Shown piece by piece: positions 7,794 through 19,554 of a stretch of 64,000 nucleotides of DNA. Positions within the stretch are counted from its first letter, which is position 1; the number at the start of each line of letters is the position of its first letter. The notes beneath the pieces are model-generated. The model had not been told where the DNA came from. It worked only from the letters and a program-made list of their open reading frames with translations, and did no database searches. A program made the translations under genes and the position numbers. Source of the DNA: an uncultured Rhodospirillaceae bacterium (GTDB taxonomy: Bacteria; Pseudomonadota; Alphaproteobacteria; Azospirillales; Azospirillaceae); the NCBI GenBank assembly GCA_937927415.1, contig CALBDS010000042.1:124001-188000 (forward strand). The letters run 5' to 3'.

Positions 7794-8302
7794 CACTTCA
7801 CCCTTCGCAGGGCCACCGAACCATCGGTCGCCAGCTTTGCCCGAACCGCTTCCCGCCCGCGCGACAGGCGCGACATGACGGTGCCGATGGGAATGCCGAG
7901 CGCCTCGGCAACCTCATCGTACTTCAGGCCCTCCAGCGCCACCAGAAGCAGCACCTGGCGCTGCTCGTCGGGCAGAGATTCGACGGCCCGCATCATCTCG
8001 CGGACCTCCACCCGCTCCTCCTGACGCGGCGGGGTGGTCAGGCGGCTTTCCACCGCCTCCACCGGCACCTCGTCCGGCCGGGCGGCACGGGATCGGACCT
8101 GATTGACGTGGACATTGTGCAGGATGGTGAACAGCCACGCCCGCAGGTTGGTCCCCGCCTGGAAGCTGTCGGCACGCGACACCGCGCGCACCAGCGCCTC
8201 CTGCACCAGATCTTCGGCATCCACCGGATTGCGCAGCAGCGCGCGGGCATACCGGCGCAGCGATGCAATGTGGACTTCCAACTCCGACCCGAATCTGTTC
8301 AA
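7793..8302 (-). CDS. ECF-type RNA polymerase sigma factor
   Basis: 169 residues. Region 2 is clear (YARALLRNPVDAEDLVQEALVRAV, then LRAWLFTILHNVHVNQVRS), and region 4 follows (LPDEQRQVLLLVALEGLKYDEVAEALGIPIGTVMSRLSRGR). These are the -10 and -35 recognition parts of group 4 sigma factors. It is paired with the overlapping membrane anti-sigma gene, so it probably drives an envelope-stress-type regulon. The start is TTG 8302; no ATG or GTG lies upstream in frame before a stop. PhyR and NepR are not adjacent, so I do not call it EcfG. Confidence 0.93.
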   Translation of the reverse strand: MNRFGSELEVHIASLRRYARALLRNPVDAEDLVQEALVRAVSRADSFQAGTNLRAWLFTILHNVHVNQVRSRAARPDEVPVEAVESRLTTPPRQEERVEVREMMRAVESLPDEQRQVLLLVALEGLKYDEVAEALGIPIGTVMSRLSRGREAVRAKLATDGSVALRRVK

Positions 8303-8658
8303 CCGCGCACCCGCTTGTTCAGTCTCCCGCCACGGGGGCGGGCATTGTCACCATCCCGCCGGGCCGGCGGGTGTCTTTGGCAAGGTTAATCAACGCGGCA
8401 CAGGTTCCCAGGTCAATACCGGCCTTCCGTCCGATGCTCTGGCACACACCCATGAACCCGCCCGTCCGCAGATTTATTCCACCCGCAACCATCTGTGCAG
8501 CAAAATTCCGGCCATGGGATGGCACGATCGCACTGAAAATGGGGATGGAAACGGCAGCCCCCTTTTGCTCCCGCGGGGCCGGCGCCCGTGATACAAGCCG
8601 TGGGACCGCCCGAATCGGCGCCAGCCCGACACCCAATCCCCCCGGAGAAACACCCCGC
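8303..8658. other. Divergent gap upstream of the sigma gene
   Basis: 356 bases between the sigma gene (minus) and the gene at 8659 (plus). It must hold the promoter of the sigma/anti-sigma pair, but I cannot point to a firm GGAAC-type ECF promoter. A minus-strand open frame crosses it and ends at 8319; its codon bias in this stretch is weaker than in real genes here, so I do not call it. There is one GC-rich inverted repeat near 8355 (CCGCCGGGCCGGCGGG). Confidence 0.4.
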
Positions 8659-8985
8659 ATGTCCCGTCCCCTGTCCGGCCACCGTGGCGCCCTGGACATT
8701 CTGGTCACGGTCCGCCACCTGGAGGCGCAGGGGCTGCACCCGACACCGCGCATGGTGCGGCTGGCGCTGGGGGGCGGCAACCCGACGGCCATCGCCCAAA
8801 CCATGGCCGCGGCATCCGTGATGCCGGTCGAAACCCTGATCGACCGCCGCCGCAACGAACTGGAAAACGAGATCCTGGCCGCCCGCCGCCATCTGGCCGA
8901 ATTGGAAGTGGAACTGGCGCGGGTGGAAGAACTGGCCGCCACCCTGCCACCGCCGCCGGAGCGTACGTCATCGGGCGGGACTTAA
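8659..8985 (+). CDS. Small KfrA_N-like DNA-binding/coiled-coil protein
   Basis: 108 residues from ATG 8659, with GGAGAA eight bases upstream. Residues 10-50 (LDILVTVRHLEAQGLHPTPRMVRLALGGGNPTAIAQ) resemble the helix-turn-helix of the KfrA N-terminal domain, whose usual pattern is A.L.aeGr.PTv..VR..LGgGS. Residues 60-95 are a charged helix likely to form a coiled coil (RNELENEILAARRHLAELE). KfrA proteins are plasmid DNA-binding proteins, but chromosomal short relatives are common; the target is unknown. The stop overlaps the convergent gene at 8982 by four bases. Confidence 0.6.
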   Translation: MSRPLSGHRGALDILVTVRHLEAQGLHPTPRMVRLALGGGNPTAIAQTMAAASVMPVETLIDRRRNELENEILAARRHLAELEVELARVEELAATLPPPPERTSSGGT

Positions 8986-9506
8986 AATTCCTGCAGAACC
9001 TTGGGGCTGGACTTCAGCAATTCGTCGATCATCTTCAACACCTCTTCGATCTTGACGCGGGTGGCGTCCAGCTCGTCGGCGGTCTTGTCGTCGATGCCCG
9101 CTTCCATCACCAGCATATCGAAATAGGTCAGAACTTCGGTAAAATTGGCGTGTTCGTTTTCCAGCAACGCAAAGGCCCCAAGGGATTGCGTCAATGCAAT
9201 CGGAGGGTTGCTGATGAACGCGTGGCTGACATCGGTAAAGATAGCCAGAGAGTTCAGCTTTTGCCGCACCACCCATTGGCCGAAGTTGGGGGGCAGTTTA
9301 TCCACCACATCGGGAAGACGTTCTTGAATAGCGAAAATCAACCCGTCAATTTCCCGAAAAATATTCCGGATGTCACGAAATTGCGGGACGGTCTTGGGGA
9401 GCAGCCGGCGATAGCGGCCAAATGACGCAATATCATCCTGAAGCTTCCGCGCCATCTGCTTGACCACATCGGCTGCGCGGGGATCGACCCCTTTTTTCTC
9501 CATCAT
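8982..9506 (-). CDS. Helical protein of unknown function
   Basis: About 174 residues from ATG 9506, nine bases after GAGGAG; the ATG at 9512 would sit only three bases from that site. The protein is predicted all-helical and not secreted. Features seen: VKQMARKLQDDIASFGRYRRLLP near the N-terminus, a Trp-containing middle (FGQWVVRQKLNSLAIFTDVSHAFI), and a C-terminal amphipathic helix (VKIEEVLKMIDELLKSS). I do not recognise the family. Its codon use is less GC-biased than its neighbours. The 216-base gap upstream to the diguanylate cyclase gene at 9723 is shared and divergent, so co-regulation with c-di-GMP synthesis is possible. Confidence 0.6.
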   Translation of the reverse strand: MMEKKGVDPRAADVVKQMARKLQDDIASFGRYRRLLPKTVPQFRDIRNIFREIDGLIFAIQERLPDVVDKLPPNFGQWVVRQKLNSLAIFTDVSHAFISNPPIALTQSLGAFALLENEHANFTEVLTYFDMLVMEAGIDDKTADELDATRVKIEEVLKMIDELLKSSPKVLQEF

Positions 9507-9722
9507 GGACATTCTCTCCTCGCACAACCGAATTTGGTTTCCGTCATACTCTCATCGAACAATTTTGTCATCGCTCTCGGTACCCCGGCACCCTTTCGCC
9601 TTTGTTAGAAAACGATAACCCTAATCTTTTGAGAAATGGATAATCCCTGCCGGCGGGCGGGGCGGCTGGGGTATGATCGCGCCGGCACCACCCCTTTCCC
9701 TTTGCAGGACCGCCGCCGCCCC

Positions 9723-10607
9723 ATGCGCATTCTGATCGCCGACGACACGCTGCTGATGCGCTCCATGCTGTCGGAAATGGTCACGTCCTTCGGCCACACG
9801 GTCATTCTGGCCAAGGATGGGGTGGAGGCGTTGGACAGGGCGTGGGACGACGGTTTCGACATCGCCATCATCGACTGGGAAATGCCGCGGATGGCGGGAA
9901 TCGAGGTGTGCTGGCACCTGCGCGCCGACCCGCGCACCGCCTATACCTATCTGATTCTGATGACCGGCAGTGACGAGCCGTGGCGCGAGTTCAAGGCGCT
10001 GGACGGCGGTGCCGACGATTTCCTGCACAAACCCATCAACGCCGCCCATCTGAAGGCGCGCCTGCGGGCCGGGGTGCGCATCCGCGCCATGCACGAACAA
10101 CTGCTGCATCTGGCCCTGACCGACGGGCTGACCGGCATTTTGAACCGCCGCGCCTTCCTCGACCGCGGGGAACAGGAAATCGCCCGCGCCCGCCGCACCG
10201 GGCGGCCGCTGGGCGTGGTGATGGCCGACATCGACCATTTCAAGGCCATCAACGACACCCACGGCCACGCCACCGGCGATGCGGCGCTGAAACGGTTCGT
10301 CGCCGGCTGCCGGGCCAATCTGCGGGTCAGCGACGTTCTGGGCCGGGTGGGGGGCGAGGAATTCGCCATCCTGCTGCCCGAATCCGACCCGGCCGGCAGC
10401 GTCATCACCGCCGAACGCCTGCGCAAGGCGGTGGAGCGGTTGAACCTGGAGGTGGACGGCACCCGGATTCCCATCACCGCCTCGTTCGGCGTGACCGGGG
10501 TGGCGCTTGCCGACCCGGCGGAGACGGTGGCCGACGCCCTCCAGCGCGCCGACCGCGCCCTCTACCGCGCCAAGGAGAACGGGCGCAACCGGGTGGAAAT
10601 GGAATAA
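9723..10607 (+). CDS. Response regulator diguanylate cyclase (REC-GGDEF)
   Basis: 294 residues. Residues 1-120 are a CheY-like receiver: acidic D7 D8, phosphoacceptor D51 in IAIIDWEMPRM, and the Lys in HKPI. Residues 130-290 are a GGDEF domain with active-site GGEEF at 210-214 and an intact inhibitory I-site RVSD five residues before it. Known role of such PleD/WspR-like proteins: phosphorylation-activated synthesis of c-di-GMP from two GTP, with product feedback. No histidine kinase is adjacent. The c-di-GMP it makes could feed the PilZ receptor at 346. Start ATG 9723 is the first residue of the receiver; the longer in-frame TTG start lacks family support. Confidence 0.93.
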   Translation: MRILIADDTLLMRSMLSEMVTSFGHTVILAKDGVEALDRAWDDGFDIAIIDWEMPRMAGIEVCWHLRADPRTAYTYLILMTGSDEPWREFKALDGGADDFLHKPINAAHLKARLRAGVRIRAMHEQLLHLALTDGLTGILNRRAFLDRGEQEIARARRTGRPLGVVMADIDHFKAINDTHGHATGDAALKRFVAGCRANLRVSDVLGRVGGEEFAILLPESDPAGSVITAERLRKAVERLNLEVDGTRIPITASFGVTGVALADPAETVADALQRADRALYRAKENGRNRVEME

Positions 10608-10626
10608 TCCGCCCGCGGGCCGCCCG

Positions 10627-11391
10627 TCAGCGGACCGCAAAGGCAAAGCGTTCCACCGGCACCGCCAGATTGTGCCGCTTGCCGTCCCCGGTCACCACCG
10701 CCACATTGACCCCCGCCACCGCCCAGCCGTCTCCCTGGCGGACCAGCAGAGGCCCGCCGCTGGTCCCGCGGGTGCCGTCGCAATCATGGACCAGCAGCCA
10801 CCCCCGCGGGGTTTCGGTGCGCCCCAGCAGGGAACAGGCGGTGTCGGCCATCAGGATCTGTGCCCGGTCCTGGCTGTATCCACCCAACGCCATCCCCTGC
10901 CCCCGGACAACCTGATGGTTCAGCGGCAGCACCGGCACCCCGGCGGGGGCGGTGCTGTCCAGCAGCAGAACCGCCCAATCCACGGCCAGCCCCTCCAGCG
11001 GATGGACGGGGTCATAGGACGGGCCGCTGATGACCGCACGCACGCGGGCGTGCCCCCGGTACTGGCCGCGGTCGTAGCCGAACAGCACATGAAGGGATGA
11101 CGGCTGCACCGGCTTGCCCGTGCGCGGGGCGGTCAGACAGTGGGCGGCGGTCAGCACCCGCCCCGGCCCCACCAGTGCGCCGGTACAGCGGATTCCCAGC
11201 TCCGACTGCACCTTGACCAGACTGTTCCAGGGGGCGGCCAGGATGTCCACCGGCCCCCGCCGATCCCCCGCCCCCACGCCCGGCACCATCCTTTCCGCCA
11301 CGGCCGGAATCGCCGCCAGACCGGCCACGGCCAGCCCGCACAGCCACAGAAAACGCCGTGCCCACGCTTTGTGTTCTTGAAAGGTTGCCAT
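10627..11391 (-). CDS. Exported trypsin-like serine protease
   Basis: 254 residues from ATG 11391, preceded by AGGGGTG. A Lys/Arg-containing N-terminus and hydrophobic stretch (FLWLCGLAVAGLAAIPAVA) form a signal peptide or anchor. The S1 triad is visible: H in LTAAHC, D in AVDWAVLLLD, and S in GTRGTSGGPLL. The oxyanion and disulphide-type Cys pairs are plausible (RCTG with AAHC; ACSL with DCDG). There is no PDZ domain, so it is not DegP-like. It is probably periplasmic. The gene is divergent from the topoisomerase gene, 84 bases apart. Substrate unknown. Confidence 0.88.
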   Translation of the reverse strand: MATFQEHKAWARRFLWLCGLAVAGLAAIPAVAERMVPGVGAGDRRGPVDILAAPWNSLVKVQSELGIRCTGALVGPGRVLTAAHCLTAPRTGKPVQPSSLHVLFGYDRGQYRGHARVRAVISGPSYDPVHPLEGLAVDWAVLLLDSTAPAGVPVLPLNHQVVRGQGMALGGYSQDRAQILMADTACSLLGRTETPRGWLLVHDCDGTRGTSGGPLLVRQGDGWAVAGVNVAVVTGDGKRHNLAVPVERFAFAVR

Positions 11392-11475
11392 AACACCCCT
11401 ATCCTGTTTCCATTCAACGCTGCGGGCGGGTTTTGATCGCCCCGGTCTTGCCGGATTCTCGTCGGGGTTGCGGTG

Positions 11476-13809
11476 ATGGCAACGCTCATCATTACGGAAA
11501 AATCCAGCCAAGCCAAGGATCTGCGCACGGCTCTCGGCTCCCGCTACGGACGGATCCTCCCCGCCGAGGGGCATCTGCTGCGGCTGGCGGAACCGGAAGA
11601 GGTGAATCCCGCCTGGAAACGCTGGACCACCGATGTCCTGAAGCCCGACGGCCAGCTCTACCCCACCCGCCCCGACGGCCACGGCAACAAGCCGGCCAAG
11701 CTCCAGGCCATCGCCGCGGCGCTGAAGGACTGCGATTCGGTGATTCTCGCCACCGACTGCGACCGCGAGGGGCAGTTGATCGGGCAGGAGATCCTGGAGC
11801 ATCTGGGCTACCGCGGGCCGGTGCGCCGCGCCCTGTTCACCGCACAGGATCCCAAGACGATCCGCGAGTCCTTCGACCGGCTGAAACCCAACGCCGAGAT
11901 GCGCCCGCTGTACGAGGCGGCGGTGGCCCGGCAGCAGGCCGATCAGATCTTCAACCTGTCCCTGACCCGCACCGCCACCACCACCCTGCGCGCACCGGGC
12001 ACGCGCGGGGTGATCGGCATCGGCCGGGTGAAGACGCCGACGCTGGCCATCGTCTGCCTGCGCGAAATCGAAATCCGCGATTTCAAGCCGGAGGATTATT
12101 TCGAGGTCACAGCCACCGCCACCACCGAACGGGGCCGTTTCCTGATGCGCCACGCCCCGCCGCCCAAGGACCGCATCAAGGACCGCGCCCGCGCCGAGGC
12201 CATTGCCCGCGCCGCCGCCGGTCACAGCGGCCCCCTGTCGGTGACGGTGGAGGACAAGCGGCAGCCGCCGCCGCGGCTGTTCGACCTGCCCACCCTGCAA
12301 AAGACCTGCGGCCAACGCTGGGGCTGGACCGCCGACCGGACCCTGTCGGTGGCCCAGAGCCTTTATGATGGCGAGGGCAAGAAGCTCATCACCTACCCGC
12401 GGGCCGAGGCGCGCTATCTGGCGGAGAACCAAGCCGCCGACGCCCCGGCGCTGGTGGCGGCACTGACCCGCCTGCCGGGATTTGCGCATCTGGAGATCGG
12501 CAACCCGATCATCCGCCGCGGCAAGTCCGGCCATTTCTGCGACAAGGCGCTGGAGGGTGTGTCCCACCACGCCATCGTCCCCAACGTCAACGTCATGGAC
12601 GATCTGGAAAACCGGCTGGGGCGGCTGAGCGAGGATGAAAAGCGGCTGTTCGGGCTGATCTGCCGGTCCTACCTTGCGGCGGTCATGCCGGATTTCCATT
12701 ACCGCCAGACCACGGTCACCATGACCGTGCCGGTGCCCGAGGGGACGCCCGCCCTGTTCCGCGCCACCGGCCGCATTCCGCTCAAGCTGGGGTGGAAGGC
12801 CGTCTACGGCGGCGGCGAGGCGGCGGACACGCCCGACGGCGGCAAACAGACCGGCGGAGAGAGGGAGGCGGAGGCCGACCAGACCCTGCCCCCGCTGACC
12901 GACGGGGAAGCCGCCACCCTGACCGATCCCAAGGTGGAGGCCAAACGCACCCAGCCCCCGCCCCGCTACAACGAGGGCACCCTGATCGACGCCATGCAAA
13001 ACGCTTGGCGTTTCGTGGACGACCCGCCTTTGCGCGAACGGCTGAAGGAGGCCAAGGGCATCGGCACCCCCGCCACTCGCGCCGAGGTCATCAAGGGGCT
13101 GAAGCTGCAAAAGCTGGTGGGGAACGAGGGCAAGTGGCTCCACCCCACCCCCGCCGGTCTGGCACTGTTCGAACGGCTGCGCGCCGCCGCCCCGCCGCTG
13201 GTCGATCCCGGCACCACGGCGCTGTGGGAAATGCAGCTCGACGATGTGGTGACCGGGCGGGCCGATTTCCGCGCCGTCATCGACTCCATCGCCGCCGAGG
13301 CCGGACGGCTGATCGGTGTGCTGACCCGCAGCGGCGGCGCGCCCATCGCGCTCGCCCCCGACACCGGCTTTTCCGCACGGCGCAAGCGCCCGGTCCGGCG
13401 GACCAGGGCCGCCGGCACCACCGACAGCGGCGACGGTGGGCCGGAGGGAAGTGCTGCCCCCGCCGCCCGCCGGCCCCGCACCCGTAAGGCGGCAACGGCG
13501 AAAACCTCCGCCAAGACCGGCAAGCCCCCCTCCCGGACCCGCAAGGCGGCCCCGCCGCCGGACGCCGTGACGGACACGCCCCCTCCCCCGCCCGCCGCCG
13601 AAACCCAGCGGCGCAAGGCCCCGACCGAACGCATGATGGCCTTTGCCCGCGCGCTGGCGGAGCGGCTCGGCATGACCCTGCCGCCGGGGGCGGAGGCGGA
13701 TTTCGATGCCTGCCGCCGCTTTCTGGATGCGCACGCCCCCTTGCGTCCTCTCGACTCCGGCACCGGGTTCCGCCAAGGTAGCGGCCCATCCACAGGAACG
13801 CCGCCATGA
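11476..13809 (+). CDS. topB: DNA topoisomerase III (type IA)
   Basis: 777 residues from ATG 11476 (a GTG three bases earlier is also possible). The Toprim part opens with ATLIITEKSSQAKDL and carries ILATDCDREGQLIG, where the metal-binding D-x-D is in place. The catalytic tyrosine is Y307 in ITYPRAEARYL, where most topoisomerase III proteins read TYPR(S/T)D. The enzyme cuts one DNA strand through a 5'-phosphotyrosine and decatenates DNA, ATP-independently. After about residue 630 there is an Ala/Pro/Lys-rich tail (RKAATAKTSAKTGK) and a short helical end domain. No Cys4 zinc fingers are seen. The last four bases overlap the start of polA (ATGA), so the two are translationally coupled. Confidence 0.92.
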   Translation: MATLIITEKSSQAKDLRTALGSRYGRILPAEGHLLRLAEPEEVNPAWKRWTTDVLKPDGQLYPTRPDGHGNKPAKLQAIAAALKDCDSVILATDCDREGQLIGQEILEHLGYRGPVRRALFTAQDPKTIRESFDRLKPNAEMRPLYEAAVARQQADQIFNLSLTRTATTTLRAPGTRGVIGIGRVKTPTLAIVCLREIEIRDFKPEDYFEVTATATTERGRFLMRHAPPPKDRIKDRARAEAIARAAAGHSGPLSVTVEDKRQPPPRLFDLPTLQKTCGQRWGWTADRTLSVAQSLYDGEGKKLITYPRAEARYLAENQAADAPALVAALTRLPGFAHLEIGNPIIRRGKSGHFCDKALEGVSHHAIVPNVNVMDDLENRLGRLSEDEKRLFGLICRSYLAAVMPDFHYRQTTVTMTVPVPEGTPALFRATGRIPLKLGWKAVYGGGEAADTPDGGKQTGGEREAEADQTLPPLTDGEAATLTDPKVEAKRTQPPPRYNEGTLIDAMQNAWRFVDDPPLRERLKEAKGIGTPATRAEVIKGLKLQKLVGNEGKWLHPTPAGLALFERLRAAAPPLVDPGTTALWEMQLDDVVTGRADFRAVIDSIAAEAGRLIGVLTRSGGAPIALAPDTGFSARRKRPVRRTRAAGTTDSGDGGPEGSAAPAARRPRTRKAATAKTSAKTGKPPSRTRKAAPPPDAVTDTPPPPPAAETQRRKAPTERMMAFARALAERLGMTLPPGAEADFDACRRFLDAHAPLRPLDSGTGFRQGSGPSTGTPP

Positions 13810-16682
13810 CCGACAGCACCGACACCACCACCGTTTCCGCCTCCGCCGCCGCCCCGTCCGCGGGCGGGCTGTATCTGGTGGATGGGTCGGGCTTCATCTT
13901 CCGCGCCTTCCACGCCCTGCCCATGCTGACCCGGCCCGACGGCACGCCGGTCAACGCGGTGCTGGGGTTCACCAACATGCTGACCAAGCTGTTGGCCGAC
14001 CTGCACGCCGAAGCGGTGGCGGTGATCTTCGACGCCAAGCGGGAGAATTTCCGCAACGCGATATACCCCGCCTACAAGGCCCAGCGCCCCGAACCGCCGG
14101 AGGAACTGCGCCCGCAGTTCGCCCTGATCCGCGAAGCGACGGAGGCGTTCTGCCTGCCGGGCGTGGAGCTTGAGGGGTTCGAGGCCGACGACCTGATCGC
14201 CAGCTATGCCCGTCTGGCGGCGGAGGCCGGGCGGCCCGTGACCATCGTGTCGTCGGACAAGGATCTGATGCAGCTTGTGGGGCCGGGCGTGCGGATGCTC
14301 GACCCGCTCAAGAACAGGATGATCGGCCCCGACGAGGTGGTGGAAAAGTTCGGGGTGCCGCCGTCCAAGGTGGTGGACGTGCAGGCTCTGGCCGGCGACA
14401 GCGTGGACAACGTGCCGGGCGTGCCCGGCATCGGCATCAAGACCGCCGCCCAGCTCATCACCGAATACGGCGACCTGGATTCGCTGCTGGCCCGCGCCGG
14501 GGAGATCAAGCAGCCGGCCCGCCGGCAAAAGCTGATCGACTTCGCCGAACAGGCCCGCATCTCCCGCCGGCTGGTGCAGTTGGACGCCCACGCCCCGGTG
14601 CCGCTGCCGCTGGACAAGCTGACGGTGCGCGAACCGGACCACGCCAAGCTGTTGAATTTCCTGCGTGCCCAGGGGTTCCGCAGCGTGGTGGCGCGGATGG
14701 AGGCGGAATTGAGGAAGGACGGCATCGCCGTTCCCGCCGCCCCCGCGGCCACCCCCGCCACCGCCCCCCTGCCCGACGCACCGGCGGAGGCCGGGACCGA
14801 CACCGCCCCCGCCGGCAAGGCGGCCCCGTCCTTCGACGGGGTGGAGGTGCGTTACACGCTGATCCAGGACCTCCCCGCCCTGGAAGCCTGGGTCGCCCGC
14901 GCCCGCACGGCGGAGGTGGTGGCGGTGGACACCGAAACCAATTCGCTGACCCCGGCCACCGCCACGCTGGTGGGGGTGTCGCTGGCGCTGGCGCCGGGGG
15001 ATGCCTGCTACATCCCGCTGGCCCATCGCGGCAACCATGACGGGGCGGGGCAGTTGGATCTGGGCGGCGACGACACCCCGCCGCAGATCCCCGCCGATCA
15101 GGCCATGGCGGTGCTGAAACCGCTGCTGGAGGATCCGGCGATCCTCAAGGTCGGCCATAATTTCAAGTTCGACTTCCAGCTTTTCGACCGCCACGGCGTC
15201 CGTCCGGCTCCGCTGGACGACACCATGCTGATCTCCTATGTGCTGGACGGCACCACTCACGGCCACGGCATGGACGAATTGGCGGCGATGCTGCTGGGGC
15301 TGAGCACCATCAAATACGCCGACGTCTGCGGCACAGGAAAGAACGCCATCACCTTCGACCGGGTGCCGCTGGACCGGGCGCGCGATTACGCGGCGGAGGA
15401 TGCCGACGTCACGCTGCGCCTGTGGATGGTGCTGAAGCCGCGGCTGGTGGATGCCCGCATGGTCACGGTGTACGAGACGCTGGAACGCCCGCTGATCCCG
15501 GTGATCGCCGACATGGAACGGGCCGGCATCCGCATCGACAAGGGCGAACTGCGCCGCCTGTCGCAGAACTTCGCCGAACGGCTGACCCAGATCGAGGGGG
15601 AGATCAACGCGCTGGCCCCCCGCCCGTTCAACGTCGCCTCCCCTAAGCAACTGGCGGAAATCCTGTTTGTGGACATGGGACTGACCGGCGGCAAGAAGGG
15701 CAAGACCGGCACCTATTCCACCGATTCCGGCGTGCTGGAAGGGCTGGCGGAACAGGGCATCGACATCGCGCAGAAGGTGTTGGACTGGCGCCAGCTCGCC
15801 AAGCTGAAAAGCACCTACACCGACGCGCTGCAAGAACAGACCGACGCCGACAGCCGGGTCCACACCAGCTTTTCCATGGCGCTGACCAACACCGGGCGGC
15901 TGTCCTCCACCGATCCCAACCTGCAGAACATCCCCGTGCGCAACGAGGAGGGACGGCGGATCCGCCGGGCCTTCATCGCCGATCCGGGCTTCACGCTGCT
16001 GTCGGTCGATTATTCGCAGATCGAATTGCGGCTGGTGGCGGAAATCGCCGACATCGCCGCGCTGAAGGATGCGTTCCGCAACGGCATCGACATTCACGCC
16101 ATGACCGCCTCCCAGGTGTTCGGCGTGCCGCTGGAGCAGATGACCGGCGAGATCCGCCGCAAGGCCAAGGCGATCAACTTCGGCATCATCTACGGCATTT
16201 CCGGCTTCGGCCTCAGCCGCCAGTTGGGGATCGCGCCGGGCGAGGCCAACAGCTTCATCAAGGCCTATCTGGAGCGGTTCCACGAACTCAAAAGCTGGAT
16301 GGAGGCCACCAAGGCCGTGGCGCGGGACAAGGGGTATGTCACCACCCTGTTCGGGCGCCGCTGCTACATCCCCGGCATCCAGGAAAAGAACGCCGCCCGC
16401 CGCGCCTTTGCCGAGCGTCAGGCCATCAACGCCCCGATCCAGGGCACCGCCGCCGACATCATGAAACGGGCCATGGCCCGCATCCCCGCCGCCATGAACG
16501 CGGCCAGCCCGCGCGCGCGCCTGTTGCTGCAGGTCCACGACGAACTATTGTTTGAAGTGCCGCAGGACGAGGTGGAAGCCCTGAGCGCCGCCGTCCGCGA
16601 TGTGATGGAGGGGGCCGCCACCCTCAGCATCCCGCTGGTGGCCGAAGCCGGGGTCGGCCCGTCCTGGGACGAGGCGCACTGA
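13806..16682 (+). CDS. polA: DNA polymerase I
   Basis: 958 residues, full length. N-terminal 5'-3' nuclease domain, about 1-300 (LYLVDGSGFIFRAFHALP; EADDLIASY; GDSVDNVPGVPGIGIKTA). A Pro/Ala linker precedes the 3'-5' exonuclease domain, 350-540, with its acidic residues (VVAVDTETNS, VGHNFKFDFQLF, YAAEDADVT). The polymerase domain has motif A DYSQIELRL, motif B RRKAKAINFGIIYG and motif C QVHDELLFE. It therefore seems active in all three functions: gap filling, Okazaki primer removal and proofreading. Start ATG 13806 overlaps the topB stop codon. A 128-base gap separates it from alaS. Confidence 0.97.
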   Translation: MTDSTDTTTVSASAAAPSAGGLYLVDGSGFIFRAFHALPMLTRPDGTPVNAVLGFTNMLTKLLADLHAEAVAVIFDAKRENFRNAIYPAYKAQRPEPPEELRPQFALIREATEAFCLPGVELEGFEADDLIASYARLAAEAGRPVTIVSSDKDLMQLVGPGVRMLDPLKNRMIGPDEVVEKFGVPPSKVVDVQALAGDSVDNVPGVPGIGIKTAAQLITEYGDLDSLLARAGEIKQPARRQKLIDFAEQARISRRLVQLDAHAPVPLPLDKLTVREPDHAKLLNFLRAQGFRSVVARMEAELRKDGIAVPAAPAATPATAPLPDAPAEAGTDTAPAGKAAPSFDGVEVRYTLIQDLPALEAWVARARTAEVVAVDTETNSLTPATATLVGVSLALAPGDACYIPLAHRGNHDGAGQLDLGGDDTPPQIPADQAMAVLKPLLEDPAILKVGHNFKFDFQLFDRHGVRPAPLDDTMLISYVLDGTTHGHGMDELAAMLLGLSTIKYADVCGTGKNAITFDRVPLDRARDYAAEDADVTLRLWMVLKPRLVDARMVTVYETLERPLIPVIADMERAGIRIDKGELRRLSQNFAERLTQIEGEINALAPRPFNVASPKQLAEILFVDMGLTGGKKGKTGTYSTDSGVLEGLAEQGIDIAQKVLDWRQLAKLKSTYTDALQEQTDADSRVHTSFSMALTNTGRLSSTDPNLQNIPVRNEEGRRIRRAFIADPGFTLLSVDYSQIELRLVAEIADIAALKDAFRNGIDIHAMTASQVFGVPLEQMTGEIRRKAKAINFGIIYGISGFGLSRQLGIAPGEANSFIKAYLERFHELKSWMEATKAVARDKGYVTTLFGRRCYIPGIQEKNAARRAFAERQAINAPIQGTAADIMKRAMARIPAAMNAASPRARLLLQVHDELLFEVPQDEVEALSAAVRDVMEGAATLSIPLVAEAGVGPSWDEAH

Positions 16683-16810
16683 ACCCGCAAGCCGGGGCGG
16701 CCACCCGCCGGCCCCCCTGTGTTCCCGTGGACAGACGGGAGCGCACAAGTTAAAAGTGCCCGTTCGGCCATTGTCGGCCACGATACCGTATTCGGAGCCT
16801 GTTGGACCTC

Positions 16811-19474
<2,664 letters not shown>

Positions 19475-19481
19475 GCATCCG

Positions 19482-19513
19482 AAAACCCTTCCCCACTCCA
19501 GGGGAAGGGTTTT
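19482..19513 (+). terminator. Intrinsic terminator after alaS
   Basis: AAAACCCTTCCCC (19482-19494), loop ACTCCA, and GGGGAAGGGTTTT (19501-19513) form a perfect 13-bp stem, followed by CTTTTCC. It begins eight bases after the alaS stop codon and lies upstream of moxR, which therefore needs its own promoter or read-through. Confidence 0.9.
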
Positions 19514-19554
19514 CTTTTCCAAGACTATACGGCAGGGTACGGGAGAGGGATCGA

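Noticed and set aside
8319..8658. Minus-strand frame ending just before the sigma gene
   Set aside because: The upstream part is antisense to the KfrA-like gene, and the rest has weak codon bias and no recognisable motif.
12966..16538. A 1190-codon open frame on the minus strand across topB and polA
   Set aside because: It is antisense to two well-conserved genes; composition is the low-complexity Gly/Arg/His type produced by reading GC-rich genes backwards, with no family motifs.
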